A stretch of DNA of 64,000 bases from the NCBI GenBank assembly GCA_035628135.1, contig DASPKM010000006.1:682001-746000 (forward strand), given 5' to 3'. This document shows positions 51,367 through 60,409 of this stretch, one piece after another (the stretch's first letter is position 1; every line of letters begins with the position of its first letter). The notes below the pieces were generated by a model. The model ran no database searches. It was not told where the DNA came from and saw nothing but the letters and a program-made list of their open reading frames with translations. Origin of the DNA: DASPKM01 sp035628135 (GTDB taxonomy: Bacteria; Bacteroidota; Bacteroidia; Chitinophagales; Chitinophagaceae). Position numbers and translations under genes: made by a program.

Positions 51367-53742
51367 ATGAAGAAGGTCCTATTTTCCTGTTGCGTTGCAT
51401 TACTTGCACATGGAATGGTCAACGCGCAGAACATCCAGAACAATCCCAACTCAAACCATGGAAACAAGTTTGAACAGTTGGGTACCATTCTGCCAACTCC
51501 GAATGAATACCGAACTGCCAGCGGCGCTCCAGGCCCCAAGTACTGGCAGCAAAGGGCAGATTACGACATCAAGTGCGAATTGGACGAGGCCAACCTGCGC
51601 TTGACAGGTTCCGAGACCATTACCTATTACAACAATTCACCGGACGCGCTTACCTACCTCTGGTTGCAGTTGGATGAGAACGAGCACAGCTCCAAGAACA
51701 ACGCCAACTACCAGGATGCGAGCCGCATGCCCGCCCGCATCAGCGACCTGCAGTTTGAAAGCGTGGAAAATGCCAACAAACCGAATGATTTTGGTATAAA
51801 CATCACCAAGATCACCGATGCGCTCGGCAAATCCCTGAAATATACCATCAACAAAACCATGATGCGCGTAGAGCTGCCCACCGCATTGAAGCCCGGGCAG
51901 AAATTCGTGTTCATGATCAACTGGAACTATCGCATCACCGACCGCTTCAAAGAAGGCGGCCGCGGTGGTTACGAGTTCTTCCCCGAAGACGGCAACCACC
52001 TGTTCACCATCGCACAGTGGTACCCGCGCCTTTGCGTGTACAGCGATTTCCAGGGCTGGCAAAACCACCAGTTCACCGGCCGCGGCGAATTTGCCCTCAC
52101 CTTCGGTAACTTCAAAGTGCAAATGACCGTGCCCGCAGACCACATGGTGGCCTCTACCGGCGAATGCCTGAATTATACGCAGGTGCTGAACGCTACCCAG
52201 CAAGCCCGCTGGCAGAAAGCGCAAACCAGCAAGGAGCCCGTTGAAATTGTTACGCTGGACGAAGCAAAAGCGGCTGAAAAGAAAAAAGCCAGCGGCAAAA
52301 AGACCTGGATATTCAAGGCTGATAATGTGCGCGACTTTGCCTGGACCTCTTCCCGGAAATATATATGGGATGCAATGCCTGCCTACGTAGAAGGCAAGAA
52401 AGTAATGTGCATGAGCTTCTATCCCAGGGAGGCTTACCACCTGTACCGCAGGTATTCTACCAAGGCCGTTGCACACACCATTAAAGTATATTCGAAGTTT
52501 ACCATCCCCTATCCCTACCCCGTTGCGCAAAGCATCGAAGCTGCTAACGGTATGGAATACCCGATGATTGCCTTCAACTACGGCCGCACCAATCCCGATG
52601 GCACTTACAGCGAATCCACCAAATACGGCATGCTGGGCGTTACCATCCACGAAGTGGGCCATAACTTCTTCCCCATGATCATCAACAGCGATGAGCGCCA
52701 GTGGACCTGGATGGACGAAGGGTTGAACACTTTTGTTGAATACCTGGCCGAGGAATTGTTCGATAATAAATTCCCAAGCCGCCGCGGACCAGCCTTCGCG
52801 ATCACGGATTACATGAAATCGCCCAAGGACCAACTGGAACCCATCATGACCAATTCCGAGAACATCATCGGTTTTGGCCCGAACGCTTACTCCAAGCCCG
52901 CAACAGGTTTGAACATCCTTCGCGAAACCATCATGGGAAGAGACCTGTTCGACTACGCATTTAAAGAGTATGCACGCCGCTGGGCATTCAAACATCCCAC
53001 ACCCGCCGACCTGTTCCGCACCATGGAAGACGCCAGCGGCGAGGACCTCGACTGGTTCTGGAGGGGATGGTTCTACAGCATCGAAGCATGCGATATTTCC
53101 CTGGATTCTGTAAAGGCGTTCAGGGCCGACCTGGAAAATTTCCCGAGGAAAATAGATACAACAGTATACCGCAGCCTCGAAAAGCCCCAGGTACCCTCAT
53201 TCGATGATATCTCCAAGATCCGCAACAGGGAAGACAAGAACATTAAATTTGAAACCGATGTAGATACCGCGCTGCGCGATTTCTATTGGAGATATGCACG
53301 CGGGCTCGAGCCGTACGATACCACTAAATATGCTATGCGCATGACCAACTTCGATGAGCCGCTGAGCGAAGAGACCAAGCAAAAAATGGCAAGCAAGTTC
53401 TTTTACGAGCTGCAGTTCAGCAACAAAGGCGGACTGGTAATGCCGGTAATATTGGAGTGGACCTATAAAGATGGAACAAAAGAAGTAGAAAGAATACCGG
53501 CCCAGATTTGGAGAAAGAACGAGCAAAAGCTGACCAAGCTGTTCGTGAAAGACAAGGAGGTGGCTACGGTGAAGCTGGACCCGATGCGCGAAACCGCCGA
53601 CATCGATGAAAGCAATAACAGCTGGCCGAAAGAAATTGTGCAGAGCAAGTTCCAGATCTTTAAAGCCAAGCAACAAATACGCGGTCAGAGCACCGGAACC
53701 AACCCGATGCAAAAATCGCAGGAGAAAAAGAAAGGGTTCTAA
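51367..53742 (+). CDS. Secreted M1 family metallopeptidase
   Basis: 791 residues with a signal peptide (about 1-20, ending VNAQN). The zinc site is HEVGH (428-432) with the third ligand Glu exactly 18 residues on (E451, in WMDEGLNTF), and the substrate motif EAANGMEYPMIAF stands for the GxMEN loop. This is a gluzincin aminopeptidase in the periplasm or outside the cell. The region after ~620 is a beta and helical tail without a clear domain and no T9SS sorting sequence is visible. It is read in one unit with the HupE-like gene. A terminator follows. Confidence 0.93.
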   Translation: MKKVLFSCCVALLAHGMVNAQNIQNNPNSNHGNKFEQLGTILPTPNEYRTASGAPGPKYWQQRADYDIKCELDEANLRLTGSETITYYNNSPDALTYLWLQLDENEHSSKNNANYQDASRMPARISDLQFESVENANKPNDFGINITKITDALGKSLKYTINKTMMRVELPTALKPGQKFVFMINWNYRITDRFKEGGRGGYEFFPEDGNHLFTIAQWYPRLCVYSDFQGWQNHQFTGRGEFALTFGNFKVQMTVPADHMVASTGECLNYTQVLNATQQARWQKAQTSKEPVEIVTLDEAKAAEKKKASGKKTWIFKADNVRDFAWTSSRKYIWDAMPAYVEGKKVMCMSFYPREAYHLYRRYSTKAVAHTIKVYSKFTIPYPYPVAQSIEAANGMEYPMIAFNYGRTNPDGTYSESTKYGMLGVTIHEVGHNFFPMIINSDERQWTWMDEGLNTFVEYLAEELFDNKFPSRRGPAFAITDYMKSPKDQLEPIMTNSENIIGFGPNAYSKPATGLNILRETIMGRDLFDYAFKEYARRWAFKHPTPADLFRTMEDASGEDLDWFWRGWFYSIEACDISLDSVKAFRADLENFPRKIDTTVYRSLEKPQVPSFDDISKIRNREDKNIKFETDVDTALRDFYWRYARGLEPYDTTKYAMRMTNFDEPLSEETKQKMASKFFYELQFSNKGGLVMPVILEWTYKDGTKEVERIPAQIWRKNEQKLTKLFVKDKEVATVKLDPMRETADIDESNNSWPKEIVQSKFQIFKAKQQIRGQSTGTNPMQKSQEKKKGF

Positions 53743-53787
53743 TGATAAGTGTCAGGATGTGAACCTCTGAAGATGTAAAAATATAAG

Positions 53788-53825
53788 TGTGCGGATGTGC
53801 TAATTGTACATCCGCACATTTTTTT
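53788..53825 (+). terminator. Rho-independent terminator
   Basis: TGTGCGGATG (53788-53797) and CATCCGCACA (53809-53818) pair over an 11-base loop, followed by seven T's. It ends the HupE-like/M1 peptidase unit. Confidence 0.85.
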
Positions 53826-53858
53826 GCATGTGCCTTTACTGCGCGTCTTCACGTTCCA

Positions 53859-53933
53859 TCAGCATGCATCCAGCAGAATTGCAAACAGCAATAACACAAA
53901 AGGTATCCAGACGAATAAAGAAAAGTTTCTCAT
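53859..53933 (-). CDS. 24-residue hydrophobic micro-ORF
   Basis: The frame encodes MRNFSLFVWIPFVLLLFAIL followed by LDAC and a stop, a single membrane-helix-like peptide. It begins about 20 bases after the stop of the ribbon-helix-helix gene on the same strand. No ribosome binding site is obvious. It could be a small membrane protein made with the SPFH cluster, or chance; only the hydrophobic composition and position support it. Confidence 0.35.
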   Translation of the reverse strand: MRNFSLFVWIPFVLLLFAILLDAC

Positions 53934-53952
53934 GTTGAATCAGGTTATATGG

Positions 53953-54144
53953 TTAAGATTTTTTGGATGAATTTTTATGACCGTCCTGGTTGTTTTGCTT
54001 CAATCTCCCTCCTTCTTTCAGCTTTTGGTGTATGATCCATTCTATCTGGCCGTTGACGCTGCGGAACTCGTCCGCTGCCCATTTTTCCAGGGCGTGGTAC
54101 ACAGATTCATCTATACGCAAAACAAACGATTTTTTAGCACTCAC
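53953..54144 (-). CDS. Arc-like ribbon-helix-helix protein
   Basis: 63 residues. The first ~45 residues read KKSFVLRIDESVYHALEKWA, then DEFRSVNGQIEWIIHQKLKE, the beta-strand/helix/helix pattern of Arc-family DNA-binding proteins. A Lys/Asn-rich tail follows. Small RHH proteins of this kind commonly sit near SPFH-domain genes in Bacteroidota and may regulate them. The gene lies 28 bases after the PH-like membrane gene on the same strand. Confidence 0.8.
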   Translation of the reverse strand: MSAKKSFVLRIDESVYHALEKWAADEFRSVNGQIEWIIHQKLKEGGRLKQNNQDGHKNSSKKS

Positions 54145-54172
54145 GGGTTGTACGTTTTAATCCCTTTAATAG

Positions 54173-54664
54173 TTACAGCTTCAGCTTGCCTGTTTGCTGC
54201 AACACGTTTTCAACGGATAATTTTCGTTGCGTTCCAAAAAAATACTTTTTGCCATTGTACAGCACTACCTGGTATCCACTGCCGCTGTTTACCAGGTGCA
54301 CCTTTCCGAACTCCTTGTTATAGTGGTACCCCACTTTTAGGGCGGAATACTTACGCACTGTGATATAATCTATCTGCTCCCACTGCAATGTGCGGAACTT
54401 CCTGAAAAAAGGCCACCACCTGTACGCGATCCCTTCTTCAGACATCTTAATTTCCAACCGCGCATAGTAAAATGCCGCCAGGTTAATGAAGGTGATGCCC
54501 AACACGATGCCAAGCACCCACCACCCTTCTCTAAAGGGAATTTCGCCGGTGGCAATGAATATGATCAACGGCAGCAGTCCGATGAAACTGCTGCTGATGA
54601 GCAGGTACCATAGCCATGCCTGCCTGAAATGCTGTACTTCGTGGTATTGAATATGCTTTCTCAC
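54173..54664 (-). CDS. Membrane protein with PH-like C-terminal region
   Basis: 163 residues. Two N-terminal membrane segments (WLWYLLISSSFIGLLPLIIF and WWVLGIVLGITFINLAAFYY) are followed by a soluble ~85-residue region (EIKMSEEGIAYRWWPFFRK, WEQIDYITVRKYSALKVGYH, YQVVLYNGKKYFFGTQR) that resembles a bacterial PH-like domain. The function is unknown. It lies 19 bases after the SPFH gene and is likely co-transcribed with it. Confidence 0.65.
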   Translation of the reverse strand: MRKHIQYHEVQHFRQAWLWYLLISSSFIGLLPLIIFIATGEIPFREGWWVLGIVLGITFINLAAFYYARLEIKMSEEGIAYRWWPFFRKFRTLQWEQIDYITVRKYSALKVGYHYNKEFGKVHLVNSGSGYQVVLYNGKKYFFGTQRKLSVENVLQQTGKLKL

Positions 54665-54683
54665 TGCAGTGGTTGTTATTCTA

Positions 54684-55544
54684 CTATTGGTACAACGAAC
54701 CTGTGTTCAATACCGGCTGTGCGCCTTTCTCGCCGCACAATACCACCATCAGGTTGCTCACCATGGCGGCCTTGCGCTCCTCGTCCAGTTCCACGATCTG
54801 TTTTCTCGAGAGCATTTCCAAGGCCATTTCCACCATGCCTACGGCGCCTTCCACGATCTTGGTACGGGCCGCAACAATGGCGGTGGCCTGTTGGCGCTGC
54901 AGCATGGCGCCTGCTATTTCAGGAGCATATGCCAGGTGGCTGATGCGCGCTTCGCGGATAACGATGCCAGCGGGCGCAAGCCTCGCATTCAATTCTTTTT
55001 CCAGTATTTCGTTTACTTTTTCGCCGCCATCGCGTAGGGTGATCTGCGCGTGTTCGTCTTCCAGGTTATCGTAAGAAAGACTTACCGCCAGGTGTCTTAC
55101 GGCGGCTTCGCTTTGAATCTTTACATACTCGTCGTAAGTGGCCACTTCAAAAGCTGCTTTATAGGTGTCCTGGACCTGCCATACAATGACCGCGGCTATT
55201 TCGATGGGATTGCCCATGCGGTCGTTCACTTTCAGCGTTTGCCCCTGCAGGTTTTGAAAGCGCAGCGATATTTTATTCGCGCCGAAAAGGGGGTTTACGA
55301 AAAACAGGCCGTTGTCTTTTACACTGCCCACATATTTTCCAAAGAAAATGAGTACGCGACTATGGTTGGGCTGGATGATCATAAGTCCTTTCATGATGAA
55401 AAGACTCAGAAGCGAAAGCACGATGCCCACTATTATAGTCCATTGCATCTCCGGACGCGTGAACAGGTAAATGGAAATTGCTAATAAAGCAATTGCAAGC
55501 AGTAGTGCGATGTACCCAGACACGGGTTTTTTGACTTTTTCCAT
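54684..55544 (-). CDS. SPFH domain (stomatin/prohibitin-like) protein
   Basis: 286 residues. Two N-terminal membrane helices (about 12-52) are followed by an SPFH/Band 7 domain: IIQPNHSRVLIFFGKYVGSV, VNDRMGNPIEIAAVIVWQV and EAAVRHLAVSLSYDNLED. A helical segment rich in Glu, Lys and Ala (EIAGAMLQRQQATAIVAART) follows, as in flotillins and slipins. Such proteins form ring-like membrane scaffolds. It heads a minus-strand cluster with the PH-like protein, the RHH protein and a micro-ORF. The 209 bases before it hold no gene. Confidence 0.9.
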   Translation of the reverse strand: MEKVKKPVSGYIALLLAIALLAISIYLFTRPEMQWTIIVGIVLSLLSLFIMKGLMIIQPNHSRVLIFFGKYVGSVKDNGLFFVNPLFGANKISLRFQNLQGQTLKVNDRMGNPIEIAAVIVWQVQDTYKAAFEVATYDEYVKIQSEAAVRHLAVSLSYDNLEDEHAQITLRDGGEKVNEILEKELNARLAPAGIVIREARISHLAYAPEIAGAMLQRQQATAIVAARTKIVEGAVGMVEMALEMLSRKQIVELDEERKAAMVSNLMVVLCGEKGAQPVLNTGSLYQ

Positions 55545-55753
55545 AACAGCGTTTTGATATTATTATGATATCAAATCTATATTATCTGTTTTTAAAATCC
55601 AAAAAAAAGTTAACTCGCCTCATGGCAGGGCGGGTGAGTATGCGCTATTAGCGCTGCAGTTCAAAAAAATGGGAATGATTTCGGAACGGCCCGCGAAAGT
55701 ATATCGTTGGCCAGAGAACTTAAGATTACAATGATGCGGTGACGCGGAAATTA

Positions 55754-56236
55754 TTACTTAAAGCACCATTGGGTATCTGAATATTTTTCCAGTTTCTTTA
55801 ATCTGGCAATTTCGGTACGTATATCTGAAATGTCCTTTTGCGTCAGTGGTTTAAACGATCTGTAGAATTCAGGGTCTTCATCTTTATGCGGAAAGAAACA
55901 GGCCTGTCCATACCTGTGGTATTTCGCACTTTTTGCCCTGCCATACAAATGAATGTGCAAGGCCGGGCCTTCAGGAAGAAATACGCCGCAATTGCCATTG
56001 TCTTGGTAATTAATCCGTCCGACATCCACCCCGTTCATATTCATAACGGTGGTCATTGCCTCACCGGTTATAATGGTCAGTCTCATTAATTCAATGGCTT
56101 GTTTAGCCGTGAGCTGTTGGCGATCAACTATCTTAACTTTGGGATTGATAACGATATGGCCCCCATCTGCTCTATCTACCAGCGGGTTTTCGGGAGCTGT
56201 TACGGTAAAGTTCTCCGATTCGAAAATAAGCGCCAT
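55754..56236 (-). CDS. HIT-like protein
   Basis: 160 residues resembling the HIT superfamily (AP-type diadenosine or nucleotide hydrolases): the N-terminus FTVTAPENPLVDRADGGHIV, the middle VGRINYQDNGN, and the motif PALHIHLYGR near residue 92 in place of the usual P-H-x-H-x-H. The first His of the triad is Ala here, while the nucleophile His and the third His are kept. The family call is moderate. It is a single-gene unit. Confidence 0.6.
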   Translation of the reverse strand: MALIFESENFTVTAPENPLVDRADGGHIVINPKVKIVDRQQLTAKQAIELMRLTIITGEAMTTVMNMNGVDVGRINYQDNGNCGVFLPEGPALHIHLYGRAKSAKYHRYGQACFFPHKDEDPEFYRSFKPLTQKDISDIRTEIARLKKLEKYSDTQWCFK

Positions 56237-56282
56237 ATGATGCGTAAATTATGAGTACCGGCGGCTTAGAATTATACTCATA

Positions 56283-56954
56283 TTAGCCTCCCGTTCTGCC
56301 GTCCCTGATCTTTACTTTCTTCTTTCCAGAATTCTTCTTCTCAAAATCCTGCACTTCCTTAGGCTTGGGAACGGTTTTCTTTTCAGATACATCGTTGTTT
56401 ACGATATCATCTTTTTTAGGGCCTTTATCGATGCTGCCCAATACCCAGTTCTCCGTTTTGACAATGGCGCCGGTTTGCGCTGAATAATATTTCCAGGGAC
56501 CATGCTTTATTGTAGATCCTTCCAGTTTTACCACCACGGTTTTGGTGATCAGTCCCAACGGGTCCTTCTCCCAATCGGCCACTTCTATCGTATCGTAAGG
56601 GTTCAGGGGATTTACGGCCCTCCAGCTTTCTTCGCGTATCAGCTCGCCGTTCCGGGTAAAATACTGGCTTACGGCGTTCTTATGGCCCCAGCGGTAATTT
56701 TCAACGGCAATCAGGTCCCCCTGCAGGCTGTACTGCCTCCAGATGCCCTCCTTCTTTCCATCTACATATTCACCTTCTTCCTCGTAACCCGGCTCGCCGC
56801 GTATCTGATCGTACCTAATTACCCACTTGCCCTGCCGGAGGTTTTGCATATCGGTGCAATTAAGGGTATCGCCCTTTATACCGATTATGTAATCCTTACA
56901 CTGCGAATAGGCATTGAAAGAAATCAGCAAACCCATCAAGAAAATCCAACGCAT
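56283..56954 (-). CDS. Secreted MORN-like repeat protein (YwqK-type)
   Basis: 223 residues with a signal peptide (about 1-18, ending NAYSQ). The body contains YwqK-like repeats of the pattern G-x-x-x-W: RQGKWVIRYDQIRGEP, KKEGIWRQYSLQGDLI, KNAVSQYFTRNGELIREESW and KHGPWKYYSAQTGAIVKTENW. It ends in a Lys-rich segment (KKNSGKKKVKIRDGRTGG). These beta-hairpin repeats occur in many Bacteroidota exported proteins of unknown function; YwqK has been named an antitoxin only in some species. It is divergent from the sortilin-like gene. Confidence 0.8.
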   Translation of the reverse strand: MRWIFLMGLLISFNAYSQCKDYIIGIKGDTLNCTDMQNLRQGKWVIRYDQIRGEPGYEEEGEYVDGKKEGIWRQYSLQGDLIAVENYRWGHKNAVSQYFTRNGELIREESWRAVNPLNPYDTIEVADWEKDPLGLITKTVVVKLEGSTIKHGPWKYYSAQTGAIVKTENWVLGSIDKGPKKDDIVNNDVSEKKTVPKPKEVQDFEKKNSGKKKVKIRDGRTGG

Positions 56955-56982
56955 GTTTGTAAGTTTGAAGTTGAACTACCAG

Positions 56983-57023
56983 TATTAATAATTATTGATC
57001 AATAATTTCAATAATTATTATAA
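56983..57023. repeat. 7-nt periodic AT-rich repeat (family 2, copy 4)
   Basis: AATAATTATTGATCAATAATT, then TCAATAATTATTATA, in the 89-base spacer between two divergent genes. Here it cannot terminate either gene downstream, so it may be a remnant or a regulatory palindrome. Confidence 0.55.
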
Positions 57024-57043
57024 ACGTCAATACCACCTGTTTT

Positions 57044-59704
57044 ATGCTTATTAACTGCTTTCAGTCACGGAAACTTCTGCTCAAAATTACTGCTTCAATT
57101 CCTTTCATGCTGTTAACCTTTTGCCTGCTGGCGCAGGTAAAACCTACCCCGGCCGATGAGCGCCTCAGGGGTATGCAGCAAAGAAAAGTATTGGAAAAGC
57201 GTTCGCTTGTCAACAACCTGGCTTTCCGCAACATAGGCCCCTCCATCATGAGCGGCCGCGTGGTGGACCTGGAGGTAAATCCAGACGATCCCACCGAGTT
57301 TTACGTGGCCTACGCCACCGGCGGGCTTTGGCATTCAATCAATAACGGCCAGTCATTTACCTCCATTTTCGACAGCGAAGACGTGTTGGTTCTGGGCGAT
57401 ATCGCGGTCAACTGGGGTAGCGGCCCTAACAACAGGACTATCTGGGCAGGCACAGGCGAGGTCAACAGTAGCCGCTCCTCCTATGCGGGATTGGGAATGT
57501 ATAAATCAAGCGACAATGGCAAGACCTGGGAATATATCGGATTGCCGGAATCGCACCATATCGGCAAGGTGCAATTGCACCCCAGCGATCCCAACACAGC
57601 ATGGGTGGCGGTATTAGGGCACCTGTATTCGCCCAATAAAGAGAGGGGCGTTTATAAAACCACCGATGGCGGCAAAACCTGGAAGCAGACCTTGTATGTT
57701 GATGACAATACCGGAGCGGTAGACATGGACATTAACCCGCAAAATCCCAACGAAGTGTATGCGGCCATGTGGTACCGCACACGCACCGCCTGGAATTTTG
57801 AAGAAGGCGGCAAAACCAGCGGCATTTATAAAAGCACGGACGGTGGCAATACCTGGACCCTGCTCACCAAAGAGGGCGCAGGTTTTCCTGTAGGGGCAGG
57901 CGTTGGGCGCATAGGCATTGCCGTTTACCCAAAGAACCCGCAGATAGTGTACGCGGTAATGGACAATAATTTCCGCAAGCCCGACACCGCGCAACGCAGG
58001 AGAGATACCTCACGCTATGTACTGAGGGATTTTGAAAAGCTTACGAAAGAAGAATTCGAGGCGCTGGACAACCGCAAGCTGGGGGACTTCCTGCGGCGCA
58101 GCGGCCTGTCTCAAAAATACACAGCACAGGTTGTAAAGGAAATGGTGAGGACAGACCGCGTGAAACCAACTATTCTCTTCGAGCATTTGTTCGATGCCAA
58201 TACTGCATTATTTGATACGCCTATCATCGGTTGTGAAATATATCGCTCGGACAATGGAGGACAAACATGGAAAAAGACAAACCAGAAAGACCTGGCATTG
58301 TACAATACGTATGGATATTATTTTGGAAAGATATATGTTTCGCCTGCCAACGACCAGAAGCTGGTGATCACCGGTTTCACGATCGAATTGTCTACCGATG
58401 GTGGCAAAAACTGGACGCGGATGGACCAGGGTAATGTGCACGCTGACCACCACGCAGCATGGATCAATCCCAGGAGGGATTCACACATCTTTAGTGGTAA
58501 CGACGGCGGATTGAACATCACTTACGACGACGGTAAGAATTGGTTTAAGGCTAACACGCCACCTGTAGCGCAGTATTATGCCATAACCGTTGACAATGCC
58601 AGTCCTTACAATATATATGGCGGGTTACAGGACAATGGCAGTTGGTGGGGGCCAGCTAACCACCGCGAATCCATTAATTGGGTGGATGATGGCAACTATG
58701 CTTTTAAATCGATCAATGGTGGCGATGGCATGCAGGCGCAGGTTGATACAAGGGATAACCAGACCGTATACTCAGGATCGCAGTTTGGCTCATACTCCCG
58801 GTACAATAAGATGGCGCCAAGAGTTAACCCCAGATCGGTTAGGCCTACCCGTGAGTTAGGCGAGCCGCAATTGCGCTTCAACTGGCAAACGCCCATCTGG
58901 CTCAGCAAACATCACCAGGACGTTTTCTATTACGGAAGCAATAAATTTCACCGTTCGCTGAACAAAGGCGATACCATGATTACCATGAGTACCGATCTTA
59001 CCAATGGTGGCAAACCCGGGGATGTTCCTTACGGTACGCTTACTACCATAGTTGAATCGCCGATCCGCTTCGGGTTGCTGTACGTAGGCACCGATGATGG
59101 GAACATTCATATATCGAAAGACGGCGGTTATAGCTGGGCTGCGCTTGGCAAGCCCGCTGGCAAAACCAATGCTGGACTGCCACAAGGATTGTGGGTCAGC
59201 AGGGTGATCGCATCGCAGTTCAAGGAATCGAGGGTATACGTAACGCTCAACGGGTACCGCTTCGATAATTTTACACCTTATCTTTTTGTCAGCGAGGACT
59301 ATGGAACAACCTGGAAGCAATTGGGCAAGGACCTTCCGGCCGAGCCGCTGAACGTGGTCCGCGAAGATCCAAAGTCCGATAGCATACTATATGTTGGCAG
59401 CGACGGCGGATTGTATGTTTCCATCGATGCGGGCAATAGCTTTATGATGTGGACCCGCGGCCTGCCCAAATCGGTGCCGGTTCATGATATTGCCATCCAG
59501 CAACGCGATAATGAAATTGTACTCGGTACGCACGGCCGCAGCCTGTACATTGCGAAATTGGATAGCGTGCAATTATTGCTCAGGGACCCTGGGTACAGGC
59601 AAAAGCAACAATCGGCCGCCAATGCAACCGCTGCTGCCAGCGATCAGTCTTCAAAAGAGATTTACAGGAAGGAGGAAAAAGCTGTCCTGAAAACTGAAAA
59701 TTAA
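57044..59704 (+). CDS. Secreted sortilin-like Asp-box (BNR) repeat protein
   Basis: 886 residues with a signal peptide (about 1-30, ending CLLAQ). It contains many Asp-box repeats of the type S/T-x-D-x-G-x-T-W: KSSDNGKTW, KTTDGGKTW, KSTDGGNTW, RSDNGGQTW, STDGGKNW, SKDGGYSW and SEDYGTTW. This matches the VPS10/sortilin ten-bladed propeller family, common as large exported proteins in Bacteroidota. GGLWHSINNGQSF, AGTGEVNSSRSSYAGLG and GLQDNGSWWGP are hallmarks. No catalytic residues are evident. The parvulin gene begins 2 bases after its stop. Confidence 0.88.
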   Translation: MLINCFQSRKLLLKITASIPFMLLTFCLLAQVKPTPADERLRGMQQRKVLEKRSLVNNLAFRNIGPSIMSGRVVDLEVNPDDPTEFYVAYATGGLWHSINNGQSFTSIFDSEDVLVLGDIAVNWGSGPNNRTIWAGTGEVNSSRSSYAGLGMYKSSDNGKTWEYIGLPESHHIGKVQLHPSDPNTAWVAVLGHLYSPNKERGVYKTTDGGKTWKQTLYVDDNTGAVDMDINPQNPNEVYAAMWYRTRTAWNFEEGGKTSGIYKSTDGGNTWTLLTKEGAGFPVGAGVGRIGIAVYPKNPQIVYAVMDNNFRKPDTAQRRRDTSRYVLRDFEKLTKEEFEALDNRKLGDFLRRSGLSQKYTAQVVKEMVRTDRVKPTILFEHLFDANTALFDTPIIGCEIYRSDNGGQTWKKTNQKDLALYNTYGYYFGKIYVSPANDQKLVITGFTIELSTDGGKNWTRMDQGNVHADHHAAWINPRRDSHIFSGNDGGLNITYDDGKNWFKANTPPVAQYYAITVDNASPYNIYGGLQDNGSWWGPANHRESINWVDDGNYAFKSINGGDGMQAQVDTRDNQTVYSGSQFGSYSRYNKMAPRVNPRSVRPTRELGEPQLRFNWQTPIWLSKHHQDVFYYGSNKFHRSLNKGDTMITMSTDLTNGGKPGDVPYGTLTTIVESPIRFGLLYVGTDDGNIHISKDGGYSWAALGKPAGKTNAGLPQGLWVSRVIASQFKESRVYVTLNGYRFDNFTPYLFVSEDYGTTWKQLGKDLPAEPLNVVREDPKSDSILYVGSDGGLYVSIDAGNSFMMWTRGLPKSVPVHDIAIQQRDNEIVLGTHGRSLYIAKLDSVQLLLRDPGYRQKQQSAANATAAASDQSSKEIYRKEEKAVLKTEN

Positions 59705-59706
59705 TT

Positions 59707-60333
59707 ATGCGGTTTATTTTCTTGTTCATATTCGTTGCGGCATCCCTTGGCCTAAGTGCCCAAAAGAAGACCGTTGCGCAGATCAAAACGGAATTGCAGC
59801 GGGCTCAGAATCCCCTGGCCTATGTACGCGATACTTTAAAGAAAAAGTATGTGCTCGACACCATCATCGTCACCCGCATCCGCAAGTATTCCGGCATTGC
59901 AGACAGCCTGGCTTATCACGGGCAGATCGGCAGGGTGTATGGCCCCTACGACAGGGGAAAGGTGCTGGTGCAGGTATTGGCCAAATTGCCGAATACTTTC
60001 AACCGCGTTAGCCAGATATTCCTGGACACTTCGGTGTTCAGGCGGCAGTTTGCCGACTCGTTATCCAATTCCATCATGCAACGCATACAAAGCGGTACTG
60101 CCACATTCGAGGATATGGCGCAGACCTACTCCATGGGCGGCGAAGGCGGTACCAAAGGCGATTTAGGTTGGATTGCCCAGGGCTCGATGATACCTGAAAT
60201 TGAGCGGGCACTGGCCAAACGCAAAAAAGGAGAAGTGTTCAAGGTATGGACGGCAGCAGGAGTGCATGTCGTCAAAAAAACAGATTCAAAGCAGGACCAC
60301 GGCTTTGCGCTGATGATGCGGGTGTTTTTGTAG
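59707..60333 (+). CDS. Secreted parvulin-type peptidylprolyl isomerase
   Basis: 208 residues with a signal peptide (about 1-18, ending LSAQK). The PPIC/rotamase part lies in the C-terminal half: VSQIFLDTSVFRRQFADSLS, ATFEDMAQTYSMGGEGGTKGDLGW, GSMIPEIERALAKRKKGEVFKVW and AAGVHVVKKTDSK, with the G-G-D-L-G-W signature of parvulins. It likely aids folding of exported proteins and follows the sortilin-like gene, which it may help. Confidence 0.87.
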   Translation: MRFIFLFIFVAASLGLSAQKKTVAQIKTELQRAQNPLAYVRDTLKKKYVLDTIIVTRIRKYSGIADSLAYHGQIGRVYGPYDRGKVLVQVLAKLPNTFNRVSQIFLDTSVFRRQFADSLSNSIMQRIQSGTATFEDMAQTYSMGGEGGTKGDLGWIAQGSMIPEIERALAKRKKGEVFKVWTAAGVHVVKKTDSKQDHGFALMMRVFL

Positions 60334-60409
60334 GGATGGAATTAAGGAGGAAGATCTGAATGGATGGGAATGATATTGATGAGAATACCCTTGGAACAGT
60401 GCGCGATAA

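Noticed and set aside
51637..52995. A 452-codon minus-strand open frame opposite the M1 peptidase
   Set aside because: The plus-strand frame carries the complete HExxH-x18-E zinc site. The opposite frame is a shadow caused by biased codon use.
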